Part shown: one piece after another, positions 57,957 through 64,000 of the stretch
Layout: each line of letters begins with the position of its first letter
Numbering within the stretch: the first letter of the stretch is position 1
Assembly: GCA_003210075.1 (NCBI GenBank)
Contig: QCNR01000004.1
Coordinates: 18,475 to 82,474, forward strand
From: Pelagibacteraceae bacterium AG-426-G09
GTDB taxonomy: Bacteria > Pseudomonadota > Alphaproteobacteria > Pelagibacterales > Pelagibacteraceae
Direction: 5' to 3'
Length of the DNA: 64,000 bases
Position numbers and translations under genes: made by a program
Notes under the pieces: generated by a model
What the model was told of the DNA's origin: nothing
The model's database searches: none
What the model saw: only the letters and a program-made list of their open reading frames with translations

Positions 57957-60264
57957 TAGATTTAATTTTTCTTTTTAATTTGTTTATACTCATTAATATT
58001 TTTTCAGGAGTTGCAGGTGCATCAAGTTCAGGTATTTTCGTATAGTTTGAAATAGATGCTATTGCGTCTTTAATTGCAAAGAAAACACTCATAGCAAGCA
58101 TCAATGGAGGTTCTCCTGTAGTTTTTTGTTTGTTAACAACATTTTCAACATTGGAACCTCTTTTAAAAATTTCTACATTAAATTTATCTGGAGTATCTGT
58201 TACAGCTGGAATTTTATAAGTAGATGGTGAATAAGTTCTTAATTTTCCAGATTTGTCCCAAACCACTTCTTCCATAGTAAGCCATCCTTGTCCTTGAACA
58301 AATCCACCCTCTATCTGTCCAAGTTCAAGAGCTGGATTAATGGCATTGCCTGCATCATGAATTATATCAACTCTGTCTACTTTATTTTCTCCAGTAAGTG
58401 TATCAATTGTTACCTCAGTTACAGCTGCACCATAACAAAAGTAATAAAATGGCCTCCCTTTAAATTTCTGCTTATCAAAGTTTATTTTTGGGGTTGAGTA
58501 AAAACCAGATGAAGATAATGAAATTCTATTTAAATAGGCTTCTTGAATAATTTTTTTAAAATTGAAAGTTCTATTACCGATATAAATATTTTCATTTCTA
58601 TATACAGGTTCAATTTTAGATAAAATATTATATTTTTTTTTAATAAAATTATTTAGATTAGTTTTAATTTTTTCTGTTGCGTTTAATGTTGCTGCTCCAT
58701 TTAAATCTGTTGTAGATGACGCTGCACTTGCTGATGTGTTAGGAACTTTTGAGGTATTTGTTGATGATATTTGCACTTTTTCAAATGGTAATCCAAATGT
58801 ATTTGCAACAAGTTGGGCTATTTTTGTGTGTGTACCCTGTCCCATTTCGATACCTCCATGATTGAGGTGTACACTTCCATCAGTGTATATGTGTACTAAT
58901 GCACCAGCTTGATTTAAATGAATTGTTGTAAAAGAAATTCCAAATTTGACTGGGGTTAGAGCTATCCCCTTTTTTTTAAATTTATTTTTTAAATTAAAAT
59001 TTTTAATTTGATTGTATCTTTTTTTATAATTAGATTTATCTAACAGACTTTTAAAAATATCATGTATTACGTTATCATTAATTTTCATTCCATAATGAGT
59101 AATATTATTTTCGTTTTGACCATAAAAATTTTCTTTTCTTACATCACTTGGATCTTTTTTTAAAAATCGTGAAATATTATCTATAATATTTTCTATTGCC
59201 ATCATACCTTGATTGCCCCCAAAACCCCTAAATGCTGTTGAGGATGATGTATTTGTTTTACATAAAAAATTTTTAACTTCTAAATCCGATAAATAGTATG
59301 CATTATCTAAATGTAATAAAGCTCGTTCATTAATTGCATATGAGAGATCAGGAGACATTCCACACCTAGATGCAAGTTTTAATTTTAGTCCTTCGATTTT
59401 CCCGTTATCATTAAATCCTACTTCATACTCAGAATAAAAATCGTGCCGCTTACCTGTTAATATAATATCATCATCTCTATCTAGTCTAAGTTTAATTGGT
59501 TGCTTTGTTTTGTGGGATAACAATGCACAAATAGCTGCTGTCATAAAATTTGTTTCTTTACCGCCAAATCCACCGCCTATTCTTCTCACTGTAACTGTTA
59601 TTGAATTACTTTTCTGTTTTAGCATCTTTGCAATAATTTGCTGTGTTTCAGAAGGATGTTGGGTTGAACTATAAACCTGCAAATTTTTGTCTTCTTGGGG
59701 AATTACTAAACAAACTTGTCCCTCCAAATAAAAATGTTCCTGGCTACCTGTATTAAATTTACCAATTAATTTATTTTTAGACTTATTAATTTTATTTTGC
59801 GGATTTCCTTTTTTGATAATTCTTGGATTAAAAAGAAGATTATTTTTTTTAAGTGCTTCTTCAATGGTTATAATAGGTTTTAATTCTGAATAAGTAATTT
59901 TAGCTTTTAAAACTGCTTTTCTTGCAAATTCTGTGGTAGTTGCTGCAACTGCAAATAGTGGTTGGCCAAAATATTCAACTTTTGTTTTGGGAAATATTGG
60001 GTCTCCATCAAATACTGGGCCTACATCATTACGTCCTGGAATATCTTTAAAAGTTGCAACCGATATTACTCCCTCACTTTTTTCTACATCGCTTAAATCA
60101 ATTTTTTTTATCCTAGCATGAGCTTTCTCACTCCATCCAATTGCACCATGTAAAGTATTAGAAGGTTCGGCAATATCATCAGTATATTGGGCAAAGCCAG
60201 ATACATGCTTTGATGCACTATCGTGTGGTATGCTTTGACCTTTTAATAATTCCTCGTTTCTCAT
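57946..60264 (-). CDS. xdhB: Xanthine dehydrogenase, molybdenum-binding subunit
   Basis: A 772-residue large subunit that oxidises hypoxanthine and xanthine to urate at a molybdopterin centre. It begins GQSIPHDSASKHVSGFAQYTDDI and has the MoCo-binding loops RRIGGGFGGKETNF and FRGFGGNQGMMAIE. The catalytic glutamate is E718 in TTGEPPLMLA. The residue pattern is that of xanthine rather than CO dehydrogenases. It overlaps xdhA by 1 nt. The XdhC maturation factor is not seen. Confidence 0.96.
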   Translation of the reverse strand: MRNEELLKGQSIPHDSASKHVSGFAQYTDDIAEPSNTLHGAIGWSEKAHARIKKIDLSDVEKSEGVISVATFKDIPGRNDVGPVFDGDPIFPKTKVEYFGQPLFAVAATTTEFARKAVLKAKITYSELKPIITIEEALKKNNLLFNPRIIKKGNPQNKINKSKNKLIGKFNTGSQEHFYLEGQVCLVIPQEDKNLQVYSSTQHPSETQQIIAKMLKQKSNSITVTVRRIGGGFGGKETNFMTAAICALLSHKTKQPIKLRLDRDDDIILTGKRHDFYSEYEVGFNDNGKIEGLKLKLASRCGMSPDLSYAINERALLHLDNAYYLSDLEVKNFLCKTNTSSSTAFRGFGGNQGMMAIENIIDNISRFLKKDPSDVRKENFYGQNENNITHYGMKINDNVIHDIFKSLLDKSNYKKRYNQIKNFNLKNKFKKKGIALTPVKFGISFTTIHLNQAGALVHIYTDGSVHLNHGGIEMGQGTHTKIAQLVANTFGLPFEKVQISSTNTSKVPNTSASAASSTTDLNGAATLNATEKIKTNLNNFIKKKYNILSKIEPVYRNENIYIGNRTFNFKKIIQEAYLNRISLSSSGFYSTPKINFDKQKFKGRPFYYFCYGAAVTEVTIDTLTGENKVDRVDIIHDAGNAINPALELGQIEGGFVQGQGWLTMEEVVWDKSGKLRTYSPSTYKIPAVTDTPDKFNVEIFKRGSNVENVVNKQKTTGEPPLMLAMSVFFAIKDAIASISNYTKIPELDAPATPEKILMSINKLKRKIKSNGK

Positions 60265-61697
60265 TAATTAATTCTTATTGTTTGTTTGTTCTTTATTTCA
60301 TAGAAAGCTTTTAATAATAAATTTTTAGCTACAGCCAATCTATACTCACTGCTTGCCCGCATGTCATCTAATGGCGAAAAATCTTTATTTATTAAATCAA
60401 TAGCATTACTAAATGAGTTTTCAGTGAACTCTGAATTTACAAGTTTTTTTTCAATTGCTGATGCTCTTTTAGGGATAGCAGACATGCCACCATAAGCTAT
60501 TGCAGCTTTTGTGATTTTATTTTTTTTAATTAAAAAACTAAATGACCCACAAACTGAAGAAATGTCATCATCAAACCTTTTTGAAATTTTGTAGGCTTTA
60601 AAAATATTATCTTTATTGATTGGTATTTTTATTGAATATATAAATTCACCTTTTTTCAGTTTTGTTTTTCTATAAGAAATAAAGAATTCACTTAAAGAAA
60701 AGGTCTTTTTTTTATTTTTTCCTTGAACAACTATTTTTGCATCAAGTGTTAGCAATAGAGGTAGTGTATCTCCGATAGGTGAGGCTGTTGCTATATTTCC
60801 TGCTACTGTACCTACATTTCTTATTTGTAAAGACCCATATCTTTTTAAGATATCATGAAAATCTAAAAAATAATTTTTAATAATGTTTTGAAATTCAAAA
60901 AGCGAAGTTGTGGCACCTATTTCTAATAAATTTCTATTTTTTTTTATAAAATTTAATTTTTCAACAGAATTTAACGAGATAATTGTTTTAATTTCTTTTC
61001 TAAATTTTGTTACTTCAAGAGAAAGATCTGTTCCTCCACTCAGAATTTTAGCATCAGGATATTTATTTAATATTTTTTTTAAATTGCTAATTGTTTTTGG
61101 CGCAAAGAATTTTTTACCTTTATTATTAATTTCAATATCAGTACTTTTAATATTTTTTAATAATTTAATAATTTTAATTTTATCCTTTTTAAATTGATCG
61201 AGATCATTTTTGTTGTTTAGGCTTTTTGCTGCGTCAATTATTGGCCTATAGCCAGTACATCTACATAAGTTTCCTGATAAAGCTTCTTCAACAATTTCAT
61301 TATTAATCAATTTATTATTTTTATGCATTGAAAATAGAGACATTGTAAATCCAGGTGTACAAAATCCACATTGGGAACCATGAAATTTAATCATTGCCTC
61401 TTGAACAGGATGAAGACTTTTTCCATTACTTAAATCTTCAATTAATATTAATTGTTTTCCATTTAAAATTGGTAAAAAACTAATGCAAGCATTTATAGCT
61501 TTATAAACTATTTTATTTTTATTAAGCTCACCTAATACTATAGTACATGCACCACACCCTCCTTCTGCGCAACCTTCCTTGGTGCCAGTCATTTTTAAAT
61601 CATTACGAATATAATTTAAAATAGTTTTATTTGGATCGGGATTCTTTATTTTAAAAATTTTATTATTAAATAAAAATTGGATTGTATCGGAAACCAT
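60264..61697 (-). CDS. xdhA: Xanthine dehydrogenase, FeS/FAD subunit
   Basis: A 477-residue small subunit. N-terminal [2Fe-2S] domain: C43, C48, C51 (GCAEGGCGACTI) and C71. Second cluster: C110, C113, C145, C147 (CGFCTPGF, CRCTGY). The FAD domain follows with SGGTDLS and RNVGTVAGNIATASPIGD. Electrons go on to NAD. I start at the ATG at 61697 because it overlaps the uraH stop (ATGA); ten extra residues upstream would overlap uraH further. Confidence 0.95.
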   Translation of the reverse strand: MVSDTIQFLFNNKIFKIKNPDPNKTILNYIRNDLKMTGTKEGCAEGGCGACTIVLGELNKNKIVYKAINACISFLPILNGKQLILIEDLSNGKSLHPVQEAMIKFHGSQCGFCTPGFTMSLFSMHKNNKLINNEIVEEALSGNLCRCTGYRPIIDAAKSLNNKNDLDQFKKDKIKIIKLLKNIKSTDIEINNKGKKFFAPKTISNLKKILNKYPDAKILSGGTDLSLEVTKFRKEIKTIISLNSVEKLNFIKKNRNLLEIGATTSLFEFQNIIKNYFLDFHDILKRYGSLQIRNVGTVAGNIATASPIGDTLPLLLTLDAKIVVQGKNKKKTFSLSEFFISYRKTKLKKGEFIYSIKIPINKDNIFKAYKISKRFDDDISSVCGSFSFLIKKNKITKAAIAYGGMSAIPKRASAIEKKLVNSEFTENSFSNAIDLINKDFSPLDDMRASSEYRLAVAKNLLLKAFYEIKNKQTIRIN

Positions 61698-62047
61698 CAG
61701 CTCCCTCTGTATGTTGAATAACTCCAAGGAGATACTAGCAACGGAACATGATAGTGCTCATTATTTTTTGAAATCCCAAATCTTATAATAACATCATCTA
61801 GGAATGGAGTAGTTTCAGAGTTTAGAATACTTTTAAAATAATCCCCTATATAAAAAACTAATTCATATTTTCCATTTTTAAAATTATCTTTTTCAACAAG
61901 AGGACCATCTGATCTTCCGTCAGAATTTAAAACTATGGAGTTCAATTTTATCTTTTCATTGCCATTGATATAAAATAAATCAACTTTTATTCCTTTTCCT
62001 GGTTTTCCAGAATATATGTCTAAAACATGAGTAGTTAATTTGGCCAT
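61697..62047 (-). CDS. uraH: 5-hydroxyisourate hydrolase
   Basis: A 116-residue transthyretin-like enzyme that opens 5-hydroxyisourate to OHCU. The family marks are LTTHVLDIYSGKPGKG near the start, with active-site H7, and the C-terminal tetrapeptide YRGS, preceded by HYHVPLLVSPW. It is the first gene of the minus-strand purine operon and is divergent from uraD, which encodes the next enzyme, by 65 bp. Confidence 0.96.
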   Translation of the reverse strand: MAKLTTHVLDIYSGKPGKGIKVDLFYINGNEKIKLNSIVLNSDGRSDGPLVEKDNFKNGKYELVFYIGDYFKSILNSETTPFLDDVIIRFGISKNNEHYHVPLLVSPWSYSTYRGS

Positions 62048-62112
62048 ATTGATTATTGTATATTACACAAAAACAAATAATTAATATATTAAAACTTAAA
62101 TAAACGTCCAGT
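62048..62112. promoter_or_regulatory. Divergent promoter region uraH/uraD
   Basis: This 65-bp AT-rich gap must drive both purine operons. It contains a perfect 12-bp palindrome, TTAATATATTAA (62081-62092), about midway. In such AT-rich DNA a palindrome of this kind can arise by chance. I see no clear -35 or -10 pair. Confidence 0.4.
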
Positions 62113-62610
62113 ATGAGCTTAGAAAATGATCTTAATAATTTAAATAGAGATAAATTTATATCTTTGTTCGGAGTTATTTTTGAAAAAACACAATGGATAG
62201 CTGAAAAACTTTTGGAACATAAGCCGTTTAAAAATAAAGAAGATTTAACAAATAAAATGTTCCAAATCTATGAGGCAGCCCAAAAAAATCAAATTTTGGA
62301 TATTTTAAGATCTCATCCTAAATTAGCTGTAGAAAAAAACTTAACTAAACATTCTAGTGCGGAACAATATCATGCAAATTTAAGAAATTGTTCAGAAGAG
62401 GAATATAATGAGTTTAAAAAGCTCAATAATGAATATGAAAAAAAATTTGGTTTCCCATTTATTATAGCTGTAAAAGGTAAGGACAAAATTGAAATATTAA
62501 ATAATTTTAGACAAAGAATTAATAATGATGTAGAATTAGAGTTCAAAGAAGCAAAAAGCCAAGTTAAAAAAATTGCTCTATTCCGAATTAATGAATTGTT
62601 TACAAAATGA
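62113..62610 (+). CDS. uraD: OHCU decarboxylase
   Basis: A 165-residue helical enzyme that decarboxylates OHCU to (S)-allantoin. The catalytic histidine is H68 in RSHPKLA, followed by HSSAEQ (E84) and the FGFPFIIAVKGKDK stretch typical of UraD. The ATG lies after the divergent promoter. Alc begins inside its stop codon (ATGA), so the two are cotranslated. Confidence 0.95.
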   Translation: MSLENDLNNLNRDKFISLFGVIFEKTQWIAEKLLEHKPFKNKEDLTNKMFQIYEAAQKNQILDILRSHPKLAVEKNLTKHSSAEQYHANLRNCSEEEYNEFKKLNNEYEKKFGFPFIIAVKGKDKIEILNNFRQRINNDVELEFKEAKSQVKKIALFRINELFTK

Positions 62611-63593
62611 ATAAATTAAAATTTAAAAATACTGTTAATTTAGCTGAAACAAAATTTGGTTCAAAAGTTATTTACAAAACTGATGAGTTTTTTGGAGCAG
62701 CAAATAGAATTCTTAGTTCGTCTAAACCAGTTTTTAAAGAAGGAATTTATGACAAGCATGGAAAATGGATGGATGGTTGGGAAACAAGAAGAAAAAGGAA
62801 AGATGGTCACGATTTTTTAATCATAAAACTAGGAAGACCTGGTAAAATATTTAATGTAGATATCGATACATCTTATTTTTCAGGCAACCAACCCTCTCAA
62901 GCTTCATTAGAAGCATGTTATTCAAAAAAAACTCCTACAAAAAAAACAATTTGGAAAACTATCTTAAACAAAAAAAAACTTGCCCCAGATAGAAACCATA
63001 ATTTTAGGATAAATAATCATTCAACATTTAATTTCATTAAATTAAATATTTTTCCTGATGGTGGTGTTGCGCGACTAAGACTTAATGGAATAGTAGATTT
63101 AGAAAAAATCAATTTAAGTGGAAAAAACGTAAATTTAAGCTCTATTTTAAATGGGTCTACAATTATTGGTTGTAATAATGAACATTTTGGTAGAGCAGAA
63201 AATGTTCTTAGTCCTGGAACTGGTATTAACATGGGTGATGGATGGGAGACTAGAAGAAGTAGAGGTAAAAATTTCGATTGGATAATTATTAAATTTGGTA
63301 AGCCCGGAATAATTAATAAGTTAGAAATTGATACTCACCATTTTAAAGGAAATTATCCAGAGTCTTTTTCAGTTCAATCAGCATTAATACCAAATAAACT
63401 AAATGTAAAAAAAATTTTAACGAATTCAAAAAATTGGAAGATCTTTTTAGGAAAAACTAAATTAAAACCTCATAAAAAACACTTATTTAAAGGTAATGCT
63501 AATAAAAAAAATAAAATAAACTGTTTAAAAATCAACATATTTCCTGACGGTGGTATTTCAAGAATAAGAGCATTTGGAAAAGTAGTAATATGA
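62607..63593 (+). CDS. alc: Allantoicase
   Basis: A 328-residue enzyme hydrolysing allantoate to ureidoglycolate and urea. It consists of two homologous jelly-roll repeats, each ending in an NIFPDGG(V/I)xRxR motif (about residues 149-158 and 310-320), and each with an internal GWETRR motif. It overlaps uraD by 4 nt and allA by 4 nt. Allantoinase, which should make its substrate, is not in the window. Confidence 0.95.
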   Translation: MNKLKFKNTVNLAETKFGSKVIYKTDEFFGAANRILSSSKPVFKEGIYDKHGKWMDGWETRRKRKDGHDFLIIKLGRPGKIFNVDIDTSYFSGNQPSQASLEACYSKKTPTKKTIWKTILNKKKLAPDRNHNFRINNHSTFNFIKLNIFPDGGVARLRLNGIVDLEKINLSGKNVNLSSILNGSTIIGCNNEHFGRAENVLSPGTGINMGDGWETRRSRGKNFDWIIIKFGKPGIINKLEIDTHHFKGNYPESFSVQSALIPNKLNVKKILTNSKNWKIFLGKTKLKPHKKHLFKGNANKKNKINCLKINIFPDGGISRIRAFGKVVI

Positions 63594-64000
63594 AAATAAA
63601 AATTAACGCAAAGAAAGTAAATAAAAAAAACTTTAAAAAGTTCGGACAGGTTATTGATACAAATAAAAAAAAATATTTCAAAATTAATAATGGATATGCA
63701 AAAAGATATGATAATCTTGGAAAAATAGATACATCAATTAAGAAGGGTAAAACTATAGTTAGTATTTTTTCTGCAAAAAAAAGAAGTTTTCCAATGAAAA
63801 TTGATATGATGGAGAAGCACCCTTTAGGAAGTCAAGCATTTGTACCAATGAAAGAGACTTCATTTTTAGTTTTTGTTGCGCCAAAGGGTACTCGACCGAA
63901 TTTGAAAAAAATAGAATCATTTAGAATACCAAAACAAACAGGAATAAATTTAAATCCAGGTATTTGGCATTTTCCTCTTATATCAATGAAAAATATGAAT
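63590..64000 (+). CDS. allA: Ureidoglycolate lyase, N-terminal part (cut by window end)
   Basis: Starting at the ATG at 63590, inside the alc stop, the open frame runs to the window edge (137 residues visible). Family marks are EKHPLGSQAFVPM, the SFLVFVAPKGTRP strand and NLNPGIWHFPLIS, which match the cupin-like AllA family. It converts ureidoglycolate to glyoxylate and urea, the last purine-derived step. The missing end, probably 20-30 residues, is outside the window. Confidence 0.92.
   Translation, partial: MKIKINAKKVNKKNFKKFGQVIDTNKKKYFKINNGYAKRYDNLGKIDTSIKKGKTIVSIFSAKKRSFPMKIDMMEKHPLGSQAFVPMKETSFLVFVAPKGTRPNLKKIESFRIPKQTGINLNPGIWHFPLISMKNMN

Overview
The window is a gene-dense, AT-rich (roughly 30% G+C by eye) piece of a streamlined alphaproteobacterial chromosome. 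It most resembles the SAR11 clade (Pelagibacterales). The grounds are lysine/isoleucine/asparagine-rich proteins, intergenic gaps of usually 0-60 bp, many 1-17 nt gene overlaps, a split b/b' ATP synthase, an aa3 cytochrome oxidase operon of alphaproteobacterial layout, and retinal-synthesis genes as found in proteorhodopsin-bearing marine bacteria. I see no rRNA, tRNA, insertion sequence, prophage or CRISPR array. No gene-free stretch exceeds 300 bases.

Layout. 1-4222: 3' end of smc, then the F0 operon atpI-atpB-atpE-atpF'-atpF. 4255-8561: crtI-crtB-crtY-blh, which turn phytoene precursors into beta-carotene and then retinal. 8548-10879: ispH, thrB, rnhA. 10924-11220: an unrecognised 98-residue protein behind a GC-rich hairpin. 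11236-19373 (minus strand): rsmE, then coxB-coxA-ctaB-a 40-residue membrane peptide-ctaG-coxC-surf1, then thrC and a peroxiredoxin. 19394-22867: a HAD dehalogenase, DUF924, pirin, quinone oxidoreductase and DUF2721. 22916-28550: ubiA followed by the lipid A/LPS genes msbA-waaA-lpxK-lpxL. 28553-36984: a DUF2093 protein, purD, rsmD, pgi, a DUF3035 lipoprotein, lspA, ileS, ribF and a HAD-IIA phosphatase. 37098-39072: groES-groEL with a heat-shock-type promoter and a clear terminator. 39140-52213: mixed housekeeping and membrane genes (YczE-like protein, TldD/PmbA, two membrane J-domain proteins, a Lys-rich coiled-coil protein, a cyclopropane synthase-type methyltransferase, a DapA-family lyase, a family 9 glycosyltransferase, a prolyl oligopeptidase). 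52312-52758: hsp20 with a possible RNA thermometer.

52807-64000 is a purine acquisition and oxidation island. It has two NCS2-type nucleobase permeases and a tightly overlapping minus-strand operon (uraH-xdhA-xdhB-guaD-puuD-phosphoribosyltransferase). Facing it is a divergent plus-strand operon (uraD-alc-allA, the last cut by the window end). Together these cover guanine to xanthine to urate to 5-hydroxyisourate to OHCU to allantoin, and allantoate to ureidoglycolate to glyoxylate plus urea. The allantoinase step is not in the window. The urate oxidase is the membrane PuuD type but lacks the fused cytochrome c domain.

The most interesting items are the purine island with its cytochrome-less PuuD, a hairpin that would hide the ribosome binding site of the xanthine/uracil-type permease, the ROSE-like leader of hsp20, shared CTTGAAAAT heat-shock promoter boxes, an SMC with apparently short arms and no classical hinge, the tiny cox-operon membrane peptide, and the direct link of F0 genes to the retinal pathway. 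No DNA-binding transcription regulator is encoded anywhere in the 64 kb.
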